From Ziziphus jujuba (lineage: Eukaryota; Streptophyta; Magnoliopsida; Rosales; Rhamnaceae), in the NCBI RefSeq assembly GCF_031755915.1, contig NC_083387.1, forward strand, positions 8,066,501 to 8,130,500: DNA of 64,000 nt, given 5' to 3'. Below, one piece after another: positions 47,114-59,435 of this stretch (the first letter of the stretch is position 1; every line of letters begins with the position of its first letter). A model generated the notes under the pieces. The model made no database searches, was not told the DNA's origin, and saw only the letters and a list, made by a program, of their open reading frames with translations. A program made the position numbers and the translations under genes.

Positions 47114-47523
47114 ATATGAAGAGTTCATTCATCAAACGGGCCAGTCACATGTTGGGTAGCATCCCTACTCCTCCCGCATTTGCTTCAGAGTTCCCTACAA
47201 AGGAGGCAGCTCTGCAGCTGAATTCTGCTGCAAAATCGTCTAGTTCGGTTCATGTTACAGCTGGCATGATCAGAATAAGAAACATGACTTTGATTGGCAG
47301 TGGGATGGACTTGTCTTTTGGCAAGAACGAGGATGTCAACCTCGTCTTATCTTTTGGCGTGTTACATGCTGATGCTAATTCCATCACACTGGTACCTGTG
47401 GCGCGCTTGCTTTCTGGAAAGACAGGATCAATATTTACAAGGGGCTGTTTCTTCTTTTTGTTCATTTGGGTCCCAATTCTTTCTGTGAGTTTCAAATTTG
47501 GAAGCCATTTCTTTACCAAGTAG
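47114..47523 (+). pseudogene. Terminal exon of a C-terminally membrane-anchored protein, possibly NAC/NTL-type
   Basis: An exon begins after tgttgcag at 47114 and is open to TAG at 47521-47523: FIKRASHMLGSIPTPPAFA, SVHVTAGMIRIRNMTLIG, SFGVLHADANSITLV, then a hydrophobic tail CFFFLFIWVPILSVSF and a short basic end. The tail predicts a single C-terminal transmembrane anchor. The text resembles the C-terminus of membrane-tethered NAC transcription factors as I remember them, but the DNA-binding exons are absent upstream; only a CNL stub and unrelated DNA precede it. Likely a transposed or truncated gene end with its 3' UTR. Identification is tentative. Confidence 0.4.
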
Positions 47524-49090
47524 CTCAACGTCAGTAAGGCATTGATAGGAAACACACACCCAACGCCGTATTATCAGGGGCAGTTGGTTGTAAATTCGCT
47601 GTATAACCTGTTCTGGATATTGCAGATTCAATATTTTATTTTATTTGCACTAACTGGTGAATTAATTACCTCCACAGATATTTGCTTTCGGTGTGTGTTA
47701 TTTTTTTTTAAATTAGACTGAATGCCTGATTGGGACTGTCTTTTGTACCTTTATATTATCTCAATGTAATGGAATATACATATACAACAAATATAAACAT
47801 AGTTTTTATGCTAATGCTATAGACATGAAGTCTTCCATCATATGAATTTTGTCTTTTTGAGTTATATTTTCTCCATTTACTCTAGTTTCTTGATTTGTCG
47901 AGTTATAGATTACTCGTGATTTTGTTCTCTTCTGTTTGTAAAATATGCGTAAACTGCAGAAGCAAGTTGATACGGTATTTGATATGAGCTGCGTTCATGG
48001 AGGGTCGCCACAAGCTTTGTTCATCAAAGCAAACTTCTTGGAATTGTTCCTTCCCAAGGTGTGGTATTGTTTCGCGTTACGGTTGAGGGATGTATGTTTT
48101 GAGGTTAGATTGGATCAGGTTCTATCATTTACTGTATGAAAACAAGAAAGCAGTGAAAATAGAAGAAATTCACCTCCATAGCCTCCAAATCTGAAATCAA
48201 AACCAAATTATGTAATGATTGCCAGTGCATTGATGCTTTTGGATATGAATCAGAATCTCCGAGGAGTCTGGTCAGAGAATTTTTACCTTTTTATTTTCTA
48301 ATTATGGTTTCCAGAGACTTTTATCTCCTTGAATTTTATCAGTTTCTATGAAAAATAAACTTTGGATAAAACATTTAATCATACACACTTTGGATAAAAC
48401 ATTTAATCATACTTCAATTATGCCTTTTGGTTATGTAACATCTACAGTTAATAAGGGGAATGCTATAATTTTGGTTTGACATAATCTTTTGTTTGGTTTC
48501 GTTCGACTGTGGTTTGATTTTGTTTGATATAATTTTTTATTCTATTTTTACTTTTCTAAAAGTTTTTCTTAACAAGTTATTCTTTACTAGCTTTAACTTT
48601 GGTTAGTAATGTTTTTAAAAATTATCTAAATGCTTTTAGAAATAGCATTTAAGCTTTAAAAGTTAGAAATAATTTTTGACATAGTTTTTAATTCTATTTT
48701 TTCTTTTTCTAAAAAAAGATTCTTAAAAAACTACACTTTGCTAATTTTTGACATAGTTTTTTATTATAAGTGATTTTTAACCTAAAACATTTGTTGAAAA
48801 TAGTTCAAATGCTTTAGATATAGCTTTAAAGGCGATTTAATTTCAAAAGCAATGCCAAACAGCTTCTCAGAAGCAGCTAAGGGCATTGTGCATTGTGCAT
48901 TGTAATTGATGCCTTTGCTACTGCTAGTAAACAAAGCAATGATTCCATTTTTGTTTACCAAGCATAATTGTTGAAATTTCATTCGAGTAACCAATTCCTG
49001 TGATCTACTCTGTCGATTGATACTTGTCACAAAGACTGAATTCTTTTGTCATTTCCATTAATTAAAGTCTCCTTAATATTATTTATTACC

Positions 49091-49126
<36 letters not shown>

Positions 49127-49424
49127 GTCTCCTTGATATTAGTTACAAGAAGCATATTTTAGCCATCAGCTTCAGAAGAATGGTGTGCACTCTCGAGCAA
49201 GCACACACACAAAAAAAAAAAATAAATAAATAAATAAAATAAAACAAATAAAAAAAGGTTTAGTTTTGAAAAACTGAAATATTTACTCTTAAAAACCTTT
49301 TAATTAGTGAACATATTTTTCTCAAAAACATTTATTTTTATTAGTACGTACTGTTTCTTATATTATAATTAGGTATTTTCTTATATTAGCCACGCTTCAA
49401 ATTCAATTTTTTGTTTAAAAAAAA
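47524..49424. other. Intergenic, MITE-like AT-rich DNA
   Basis: Contains a short exon-like piece at 47960-48057 (gcag|aagcaagttgat..cccaag|gtgtgg, reading KQVDTVFDMSCVHGGSPQAL) that I cannot identify. 48470-48880 has the look of an old MITE (ctataattttggtttgac..caatgccaaacagc) without confirmed termini. A-rich runs lie at 49091-49125 and 49210-49245. Confidence 0.4.
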
Positions 49425-49439
49425 AAAAACATAAATTTT

Positions 49440-49875
49440 GGGACGGTTATTACATTTGCAATGGTGATTAAATTGCATATAAAGTACGCATATGAGCTCT
49501 GGCTAAATTGTTTTCCTTTTGAAGAAAAATTCAAATTAAAAACTTAAAAAAAAAAAAAAAAAAAAAAAGCTGATAAACTACGAGAAGAGCTCTAGCTAAT
49601 TATTTTCCTTCGGATGCCCGTTAAATTTTCCGACTATTTCACATTTGCAACTTTATTACTAATTTTTTTATTTTTAATTCAACGGCAATTAAATTGCAAA
49701 TAAAGTAAGCATAAGAGCATTGGCCAATTATTTTCCTTTTGAAGTGAAATTCAAAATTCAAAACTTTTGCCCCGTTAAATCTTCGATCGGCTATTTTACA
49801 TTTGCAAAGGTAATAAAATTTCAATTGAAGTACCCAGAAGACTTCTGGCTAAATTTTGAAATTGCAAAATGATGC
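49440..49875. repeat. Degenerate tandem repeat, three units of about 150-180 bp
   Basis: Each unit contains cat-ttgcaa..attaaattgcaaataaagtacgcataagagctctggctaattattttccttttgaag in diverged form (starts near 49450, 49645 and 49790). No coding capacity. Confidence 0.65.
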
Positions 49876-50029
49876 GCGTGTGTGTATATATATATGTAAG
49901 AGCTCTGTTTAATTATTTTTTTTTACTTCGATAAAATCGTTTTCTTTGCTTCATGTTGGCGTATGCGAAATATTGGGTCTTCGTCTATTACTACTTCAAG
50001 GTTTGAGATCGATCACTTTTTGTTGTTTA

Positions 50030-50587
50030 CTTTCAGCATCATTTCATTATTATCATCGTCTTATTCTTTTTCGTTGTTATTGTTTCTCTAAGCTTTAGTT
50101 GATGAACTTGGTAACATGTCAAATATTGTAATATGTTTCTCTGATTTTGATCTAATGATATTTCGCTGTAAACAAACATATATGTATGTATATATATATA
50201 TATATATATGTCTTCAATTTTCATTTTTCTGATGTGATTTTATCTGTGAAAACAATAAAAAAGAAAAAAAAAAAACTTTTGATTTCGATCTTCATTCTGT
50301 AAATTTTGGGTGCGGATTCATTTTCTTGCCCCTTTTAATTTTTTTTTTTATTTTAAGAAATTGTAAATGAACTTGGTAATATTTCAAATATTATAATATG
50401 TTTCTGTGAATTTGACCTGATGATATTTCGCTGTAAACAAACATATATGTATATGTATATATATGTCTTTAATTTTCATTTTTCTGATGTGATTTTTTGT
50501 GAAAACAATAAAAAAGAAAAAAAAAAAACTTTTGTTTTTGATCTTCATTCTGTAAATTTTAGGTGCGGATTCATTTTCATATCCCTT

Positions 50588-50622
<35 letters not shown>

Positions 50623-51480
50623 ATTGCTAGTAATTTTGGGTGTGGAAGATCTGTGTGTTTAACAGATGGATATGTTTATCAAATATAGTTATGATGCATA
50701 TGTAAAAATTATCTTCAAAATGTTCGATGAAAATTAAAGCTCTCTTTAATAATAATCTTCATATTTAAATTTACTACAGTATTGTGCTGAAAAAAGTTAT
50801 TTTTCTAGTGTCTGGTGGTGAATCACTCTCCATAGCCATAATGAATGGCTGTTAACATACTGTAAAGCGTCTCTTTAGTGTCTGATATATATATATATAT
50901 ATAATGTTCTTCAAAACCAGGTTCAGAAAAACTAATTATCTCAGAACACCAACAAAGTTGTGCAGTAGGAAGAAACCTCAGCCAGTGATTTACATCGCTG
51001 CTATTTTAATTTAGTCAAGCCCATAATTATTTATGGTTTGGCATTTTCTTTATTTCTTTTTAAAGGCAAATATTGCGTATAAGCTAGGTGGATATGAGAA
51101 TAAGTACTGGTCAGGTGGAAATATAAGCGCTAAATGGTTTGCTGACAAGCTGTTTTAGTTAGACCTTAAATCAAGCTCATACCTAAGGGTAGTAAACATA
51201 GATCTATGTTATTTCTCTCACAAAATTATACAGTATGTAAACATAAATGGCTTCAGTGTGATACTTGTTCATATATACTAATTGATGCTGGCAATTGGTG
51301 AAAAACATTTATTTTTGAAATAATTGATTGGTTGTAACTTAGTTTTCCACTTTTTTTAATGAATATTTTGCAATTGTAGTTGTTGTGTGCAAAGCTGACA
51401 ACTTGAAGGAAGATAACATTCTAAAGTTCAAGAATTACTGGTGATTTCTTTCCTTTCTTTACTTCCGATTACGATGATAA
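50030..51480. repeat. Duplicated noncoding unit, copy 1
   Basis: Collinear with 55455-56690: shared blocks include tgatgatatttcgctgtaaac, the taaagcgtctctttagtgt region and ctaaatggtttgctgacaa. Within it 50095-50335 is also repeated in tandem at 50362-50590. Splice-like sites (ttcag/ttgcag before catc) are kept in both copies, yet no long reading frame is, so a transcribed noncoding or untranslated region is possible. Confidence 0.65.
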
Positions 51481-51689
51481 TGCATGTTAGCACTGTACCA
51501 AGCATTACTGTTCCTAAAACTTACACATTTTAAGGAAAGACATTTCCATATTAACGAAAATGTAGATGGTATAAATTTTAATAAATTGTCAGTAAAAATA
51601 TCGATTTGCACAAACGTTGAATAAAATGTGATTAACTTCCCAACTTTTATTTGTAGAAGATTGACCTAGCACATTGTGATCTATTGTAT

Positions 51690-53620
51690 TAGGAGTTCTA
51701 TGTTTTTGTATTCATTGTATTGTTTGTTGTTCTTCATAGATGCCTTTTGACTCTTGCGCTTTGTGTTTTGAGTTTTTTGTATTGTGCAGTGCAGTATTCA
51801 AGCTGTGCTTTGTGTAAAGTTTTCTGCTTACTTTATTCATATTGCTAGACTTTGGTGTATATTGAGTTCTCTATATTGTTATTAGTATATAAGTTTTTAT
51901 TTTTCCCCCTCTCTTCATCGCTTCTTAGTTTTTTTTTTTTTTTTTAATTGTTGTATTTTGGGTTCTACATGTGTATGCCTGTCTGTTCATTGTATTATAT
52001 CTGTTTGTTGTTCTTTATGTGTTGTTTCCTTTTCTCGTACTATTTTTTGAGATTTTTGTAGTGTGCATTTTGTGAGATCCCACATCGGTTGGAAAAGGGA
52101 ACGAAGCATGCCTTAAAAGAGAGTGTGGATATCTTTCCCTTGCGACGCGTTTTGACAAAACCGTGCGGGCTGGGCCCAACGCGGACAATATTGCATGCAA
52201 GTGGATTGGGCTATTACAGTTGATATTAGAGCCAGTACTCGGATCGGTATGCCAGCGAGGACGCTGGGCCCCAAGGGGGGAGGATTGTGAGATCCCACAT
52301 CGGTTGGAAAGGGGAACGAAGCATGCCTTAAAAGAGGGTGTGGATATCTTTCCCTTGCGACGTGTTTTGACAAAACCATGCTGGCTGGGCCCAAAGCGGA
52401 CAATATTACATGCGGGTGGATTGGGCTGTTACAATTTTGTTGTATTCTTGTGGCCCTTGTTGTTGTTCGTCTTGTTGTTTCCTTTGATTCTTTGATTCTT
52501 TGATCTTGATTTATGATTGGTGTATGGCTTCTTTTTTCTTTTTTTGTAAGTTGTTGTATTATGAGTTCTATGTCTGCGCATAGAACTCATAATACATTGT
52601 TTGTTTGTTCCTCTTTGTGGATGCCTTTTGACTCTTTGCACTGTGTTGCTCTTGTTGTTATTTCTTTTGATTCTTTGATTTTGATTTATGATTGATCTGC
52701 AGATTTTGTTTTAGTATTTTTTTTTTGATATTCTAAGCTGTTGTATTTTAAGTTATGTGTGCACAGTTATTGCATTGTTTATTTGTTCTTCATGGATGCC
52801 TTTTGACTCTTTGCATTCCATTTTGTGTTTTTTGTAGTGTATATTCTGTTGTGTTCTTGTTGCAATTGTTTCCTTTGATTCTTTGATCTTGATTTATGAT
52901 TGGTATGGAGCTTTTGTTTTAATTTTTTTCTCTTTTTTTTTTAATTCATTTTTAAGCTGCTGTGTGTGCACATTCATTGCATTGTTTGCACAAGTTCTTT
53001 ATGGATGCCCTTTGACTCTTTGCTCTGTATTTTGTTTTGTTCTTGTTGATTGGTGTGCAGCTTTTGTTTTAGTTTTTTTTCTTTTTTTTTTCAATTCATT
53101 TTTAAGCTGTTGTATTTTGAGCTATAAGTGTGTGCATTCATTGCATTGTTTGTTTGATGTTCTTTATGGATGCCTTTTGACTCTTTGCTCTGTGTTTTGC
53201 ATTTTTTGTATTGTGTATTGTTGTTTCCCTTGTTGTTTCCTTTCTTTGATCTTGATTTATGATTAGTGTGTAGCTTTTGTTTTATTTATTTATTTATTTT
53301 TAATTCATTTTTTAAGCTCTTGTATTTTTGAGTTCTATGAGTGTGCATTCATCGCATTGGTTGTTTCTTGTTTGTTGTTCCTGTTCTTTATGGATGCCTT
53401 TTGACTCTTTGCACTGTGTTTTGAAATTTTTTGTAGTGTGTAATTTGATGTTTTGCTGTTAGCCTTGTTGTACTGTGGATGCCTTTTTTGACTCTTTGCA
53501 CTTTGTTTTGAGTTTTTTTTTTGTGTGTATTTATTTTGTGTTCTTGTTGCTCTTGTTGTTTGTGTGTTTGGAGTGTGTTTGTTTTTAGTTTGTTGTATTT
53601 ATAGAGTTCATGGATGACAT
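51690..53620. repeat. T/G-rich degenerate tandem repeat, block 1
   Basis: The phrase ctttatggatgccttttgactctttg with surrounding text (gttgtattttgagttctatg, gtgtgcacattcattgcattg, tttgattctttgatcttga) recurs near 52615, 52790, 53000, 53165, 53390 and 53475, at spacings of about 85-225 bp. The plus strand is almost free of A and C. All frames through it are low-complexity Cys/Phe/Leu or Lys/Asn text and not genes. Interrupted by the TRIM at 52071. Confidence 0.75.
52071..52433 (+). mobile_element. TRIM (terminal-repeat retrotransposon in miniature)
   Basis: Two 148-bp direct repeats, 52071-52218 and 52286-52433, both tgtgagatcccacatcgg..gggct(a/g)ttaca, enclose only 67 bp. The inner segment opens with a tRNA-Met-like primer site (tgatattagagcc from 52221) and ends with a polypurine tract (aaggggggaggat). 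The full 363 bp has no coding capacity and must have been moved by another element's enzymes. Target duplication is attt, possibly one base short. The sequence type is widespread in eudicot genomes. Confidence 0.9.
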
Positions 53621-55159
53621 GAGTCTTCAGATTTTTATTTTGAATTTTTTATATTGTGCATTTTCATTTTAATTTTGTGGGCCCTTATGTTTGTGTTTGC
53701 TGTGTGCATTTTGCTATTTGAGTCTTGCTTATGTTTTCGTGTATACATTTATTTGTACGGTTAGGATTGGCATGTTTTGAGCTTTCTGTTTTGTCATGTA
53801 CATTACTTTTGTTAGGCTTGGTCTGTTTTGAGCTTTCTGTTTTGTTATTTGTATGCAATTATGTTCAGTCTATATTACTTCTATGTATGTTGCTTTTGAT
53901 GACAAAATTTTGGCAAGAAAATCTAATTATACATGATCATTTGGAAAAAAAATAATAAATACAACATAAATAAACAAATCTGATATATCTTTATTCTGTG
54001 GCCAGCATGTCCTTTTAAATTGGTTTGTCCTTTTGTCTTGCTACATTTCATATTTTTATGACTTCTTTTCCATTTTAATTATGCCTAAAGTGTTTTCTCG
54101 CTGGGGCTCCTTTGGAGATTGGAGTTGGGAAACAGTGTTATGTGTGTAGTTTTTGCTAAATATTTAGATTTAAATAGTTTAGTTTCCTTGTAGGTGAGGG
54201 GAGTGCATCTAACCCCTTATGTGCTATTTGGCCACAGAATGATATCAATTACATATAAGTGATAGTTTTCCCCACAATTATCAGTTAATTTGTATCACTG
54301 ACAGCTTTTTATGTATAAGTTGCAGTGGTTGTATTATAGCATCTAGTTTTATGATACTAACAACTTGATATGAACAACATCCCAAAACTGAAAAATTCGG
54401 TTTGATACTTCCCTTTCTTGTATTCCTTTTCCATGGGTACTGTTAAAAGTTGCATTTCATTTATTTATTTATTTTGTGGTTATTCCTTTTCTCTTATCCA
54501 CCTCTTTTATGTTATTTTGCATTTTAGGTGAAAATCTCATTCTTTCCCAGTTCCCTTATCAATATGGCACATAATTTATTTGGATATCAAGCTCACAAAG
54601 GCACAGGTAAATTCTGATCAAATATGTTTTTCACTTTCATATTTTGATCTCTCCCTTTTTATTAAGCTTTTTAGTAGCATTTAATGTATAAGTAGTAGTA
54701 ATTCTTGGTTTTTTAAAATAAAATATTGTGTTTCTGTTTTATTTTTAAGGTAAGCTGGTGATTGAGCACAAGCTTATCATCTTAAAGTTCCACTTCTACC
54801 TCTTCTAATTCCATCTCAATGTCCACAAAGAGAATAAATCATCTCTCCTTTTGGGTTTAGTATGACTATTTAAAGAGCCTTGGCAAATTGACTTGCCTTG
54901 TTGCTATCTTATACTGGCAATTTCTACTTATATGATATATATAAAGTGTTTGCTTTTTGAAATTAGGTTTTATTTAAAGATGGACAAAAATTGCACTAGC
55001 CATGATATCTCTGTCATAGGCATCTAAACTTTTATATGTATTTTTTTTGCATATGTATATATAATATTATTATCTAATACAAAGGTTTGTATCTTTAAAT
55101 ATATGAGTTCCTCGTAGGCATCTAAACTTTTATATGTATTTTTTGAATATATATATATA
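53621..55159. other. Noncoding DNA, part of the duplicated unit
   Basis: 54480-55159 pairs with 56710-57420. No gene visible; frames are short and low in complexity. Confidence 0.5.
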
Positions 55160-55326
55160 TATCGGAAATTCTATGGTGAGGACGGTCCGCATGAAGACCG
55201 CAGTATTAGTGACGGTTTTTCATAGTATTAACGACGGTTTTTTAGAAGATCGTCACCAATACTATGAAAAACCGTCACCAATGCTGTGGTCCGTATAAGG
55301 ACCATCCGCACCATAGACGGACTGAT
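55160..55326. mobile_element. Fold-back/MITE-like element with long inverted arms
   Basis: cggaaattctatggtgaggacggtccgc.. at the left and the reverse complement of ..gcaccatagacggactga at the right pair over most of the element; inner arms share gtgacggtttttcatagtatt and its complement. The about 165-bp unit sits exactly within an (AT)n tract, with tatat on both sides. No transposase. Confidence 0.75.
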
Positions 55327-55454
55327 ATATATATATATATTTATATAACATTATTATCTAATACAAAGGTTTGTGTCTAAATATAAAAGTTCCGCGAGAC
55401 ATTACTAGTACACAACTCTTGATAACTCCTCTAAAGTTTGATTAATTTTTTGTT

Positions 55455-56690
55455 TGTTTGCAGCATCAATCATTGTCTTATTTTTCGTTGTTACCGTTTC
55501 TCCGAGCCTCAGGTGAAGAACTTGGTACCGTGTAGCTATTATAATATGTTTGTATGATTTTGACCTGATGATATATTGCTGTAAACAAATATATGTCTTA
55601 ATCAAATATATGTCGTTAATTTTCATTTTTTTTTTAATTTGGTTTTTATCTTCGTTGTGTAAATTTTGATGTGGAATTATTTTTATTCCCCATTTAAATC
55701 TTTTAAATTGCAAGTATTGGAAGATCCGTTTGTAGTTTAACAGATGGATGCAATGCAACAAAGAAAACCAAATTATTTTAGGAAAAGAAAAGGTGTCATA
55801 ATTCCTCTGGTTCCTTTGATAGGTAATTTTTTATACAGACATATATATCTCTTCATGTGCTCACACATGCGCGCGCACACACACACACAATATGTAAAAT
55901 TATGAAGCATATGTAAAATTATCTTCAAATGATCATTCGACATTAAAGCTTTCATTTATAATAACCTTCATACGTACATTTACTCCAGTAATATGCTTTA
56001 AAATTTATTTTCTAGTGTCTAATGGTGAAGCAATCTCCAATAGGAAGTTAAAATGCTATCAATGACTGTTATGATATACTGCAAAGCATCTCTTTTAGTG
56101 TTTGACAGATATATAATATAATGTTCACTTTTGTATTAGGTTCAGAAAAATGAATCATGATGAGTCTGAGAACACCAACAGTTTTGTGCAGCAAGAAGAA
56201 ATCTCAGATAGAAATTTACATCCACTGCTTTTTTAACTTTAGTGAGGTACATACTTTTTTATAGTTTGGCATTTTCTTTATTATAATGATTATTTTTTTA
56301 AATGCAAATATTGCTTATAAGTAGGTGGGTGTGTGAATAAGAAGTACTAGTCAGGTCTAATATATTAGTGCTAAATGGTTTGTTGATAAACCAGTTTTAG
56401 TAGCCCTTAAATCAAGCTCATACCTAAAGGTAGTAAATAGAGATGTATTGATCCATCATCTGTGATAATTCCCTTGCAAAATTATACAGTAAGCAAACAT
56501 AAATTGCTCTTGATAATTTGTTCATTTATAATAATATATGCACATATAGTGGTTGTGTGCATCTATATTTATGTAGCTGCTGACACAAGATAAAATCCTA
56601 AAGTTCAAGAATTACCAGCGATAATTACTTTTCTTTCTTCAATTCCAATTCCAATGATAATGCATGTTATCATCGAGCATTACTGCTCCT
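55455..56690. repeat. Duplicated noncoding unit, copy 2
   Basis: Partner of 50030-51480, diverged by substitutions and small gaps. Immediately after it, 56710-57540 matches 54480-55440 (cccagttccct, aacaagctca, tctgatcaaatat, gtttgtgtct), so two successive blocks of the unit are duplicated in order. Confidence 0.65.
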
Positions 56691-57420
56691 TAAACTTGTT
56701 AAATTTGTTAAGCATTACTATTTCTAGTTCTTTTTCTCTTATGTCATTTTGTATTTTAGGCTTTCCCAGTTCCCTCGTCAATGGTGGCACTCTAATTTGT
56801 TTATTTGGATAACAAGCTCATGATGACAGATGTAAATTCTGATCAAATATATTTTCAGTCTCTGTATTTTGATCTCTCCCTGATCAAATATATTTTTAGT
56901 CTCGGTATTTCGATCTCTCCCTTTTCATTAAGCTTTTTAAGTTGTATTTAAAATTACCAATTATGAGTAATTCTTTATTGTTTTTAATGAAATATTGTGT
57001 TGCTCTTTTATTTTAATGTGAAAGCTGGTGGTTGGGCACAAGGTTATCATCTCAAAGTTCACTTGCATCTCAAAGTTTCCAATGCTGTCTCAACCTCCAT
57101 AAAGAGAATTCTTTTATCTCCTTGTGGTTGTAAAATGATTATTTGGAGAGCCGTGGCAATTGCCTTGCATTGTTGATATCATGGGTTAGCAATATCTATT
57201 TATATATATTTATATCTGTGTTTTTATTTTTTATAGTTTTTATTTTTTTATTTTTTTATTTTTTTGTGAAACTAGGTTGTTTTTTAGGAGCTGGAAAAAG
57301 AAATTACGATAGTTGTGATTTCTCTGCAATAGGCTTTTGCCAACTAAACTTAGTTATATGTATGTTTGCATGTATATTATATAATATTATTATCTGATGA
57401 TATATTACTACATTAAAGAT

Positions 57421-57729
57421 CCCTAAAGAGTAGCAAAGGTTTGTGTCTGTGTTGATAGAAGTTCCACAAGACATTAGTGGTATGCACCTCTTGGTAAGCA
57501 ACTCCTCTTGATGTTTACGATTTACCTTCTTCCAAATACTTGAATTTAATTTATTTTTGTTACTTCTCAAACTCTTTTGTTTGTTGGATTCTGAGACCTT
57601 TATGATTGTTCACTCAAAGTTTCATTTGTTCATCTGAATGTTATATCATGGTGGTTTAACTTGAGTTATATTCCAATTATATCCTCTTTGTGATATGAAT
57701 TTTATCTTATAACTGGATTGCCAATATTT
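57421..57729. other. Noncoding spacer
   Basis: 57421-57540 still pairs with 55370-55440; the remainder holds nothing recognisable. Confidence 0.45.
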
Positions 57730-59390
57730 TTTGAAGTATGCATGCCTTGTGACTCTTTGGAACTCTGTGTTTCCTTAGTGCAGATTGAGCTTTCTGTACC
57801 TTTTTTTTGGCTATAAGTTCTATGTTGTTGTTGTTTCTTTTCTTTTTTCTCTTTTTTTGTGTTCCGTTACTCCTTACGGTGGTTCAGTGGCCCTTGTTTC
57901 CTTTTGTGGTTTGGTTTCTTTGTTGATTTTTATTGTGATTCTTTCATAGTGGATTATCAATTGTGTACAGCTTTTGCTCTAGTTTTTTATTTTTTATTTT
58001 TTTTCACTTCCATTTTTTCAAACTTTTGTATTTTGGTTTCTATGTGTGCATATTCATTCTATCGTTTGCCTTTTTAACTCTTTGCGTTGTTTTGGGTTTT
58101 ATAGTAGGCATTTTTTTTGTGTTTTTGTGGCATTTGCTTTTTCCTTTGATTCTTGGATATGGTTTATGAACCATCTATAACGTGTTGCATTTTGGGCTAT
58201 GTGTGCACATTCATTGTATTGTTTGTGTTTGTTGTTGTTTATGGATGCCTTTTTGACTCTTCACATTGTTTTGAGTTTTTATAGTGTGCATTTTGTTGTA
58301 TTTTTATGGCACTTTCTGTTTCCTTTGATCTTTTGATATAGTTTGTGAACCATGTGTAGTTTTTGCTTTAAAATGTTGCACATCATTGTAGAGTGTGTGT
58401 GTGTGTGTGTGTGTGTTCTATGTTAGCGTGTTTATTGTTTTGTTTGTATTTTGGGCTTGATATGCGCATTCATTGTATTGTTTGTGTTTGTATTCTTTAT
58501 GGATGCCCTTTTTACTTTTTGAGCTGTGTTTTCTATTAAGGATGCTTTTTTCACTCTTTGAGCTGTGGTTTGATGTTTTTGTAGTGTTCATTTATTGTAT
58601 TGTGTGAGTTCTATGTGTGCATGTTTATTGTATTGTTTGCATTTTGGGCTCAATATGTGCACATTGATTGTATTGTTTGTGTTTGTTATTCTTTATCATC
58701 ACCTTTGTTACTCTTTGAGCTATGTTTGCTATTCTTTATGAATTTCTCTTTTCACTCTTTGAGCTGTAGTTGCTATTCTTTATGGATGCCTTTTTTTACC
58801 CTCTGGACTGTGGTGATGTTTTTGTAGTGTGCATTTATTGTAGTGTGTGTGTTCCATATGTGCACATTTATTGCATTGTTTATATTTTGGGCCCAATAGT
58901 TGTACATTCATTGTATTGTTGTGTTTTTTGTTTCTTTATTGATGTCTTTTTTTACTCTTTAAGCTGTGTTTCCTATTGTTTATGGTTACCCTTTTTTTAC
59001 TCTTTGAGTTGTGTTTCCTATTTTTTATGGATACCTTTTTTTTATTTTGCACTGTGTTTTGATGTTTTCGTAGTGTGCCTTTATTGTATTGTGTTTGTTG
59101 TCTGTGTGCACTTTGTTTTATGCGTGCATGTTTATTGTATTGTTTGTATTTTCGGCTCAATATGTGCACATTCATTGTATTGTGTGTTTTATTATTCTTT
59201 ATGGATGCTCTTTTTAACACTTTGAGCTATGTTTGCTATTTTTTACAGATTCTTTTTTTTTTTTACGCTTTAAGTTGCCGTTGGGTGTTTTTGTAGTGTG
59301 CATTTATTGTATTGTTCATGGTTTGAGTTCCAATATTGTTGTTCGCTCCTTTGATTCTTTGATCAACAATGTGTAGCTTCTTGCTTTTGC

Positions 59391-59410
<20 letters not shown>
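57730..59410. repeat. T/G-rich degenerate tandem repeat, block 2
   Basis: Same motif family as block 1: tttatggatgcc..tttgac/tactctttgagctg, gtagtgtgcatttattgtattg, ggctcaatatgtgcacattcattg. A (TG)n tract is at 58393-58416. The block resumes at 61126 after the solo LTR. Confidence 0.75.
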
Positions 59411-59421
<11 letters not shown>

Positions 59422-59435
59422 TTTGCTTTGGTGTG

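Noticed and set aside
52015..52403. Arg/Pro-rich frames on the minus strand
   Set aside because: They are antisense readings of the TRIM LTRs.
52071..52433. 5S-derived Cassandra-type TRIM
   Set aside because: I looked for 5S rRNA-like text in the LTRs and saw no clear match; it is kept only as a TRIM.
52883..53266. Open frame with repeated hydrophobic Cys/Phe blocks
   Set aside because: The repetition comes from the underlying tandem repeat, not from a transporter-like protein.
58600..59296. Plus-strand frames rich in Cys, Phe and Leu, and minus-strand Lys/Asn frames
   Set aside because: They follow the T/G-rich degenerate repeat, have no family pattern and no consistent start; composition alone explains them.
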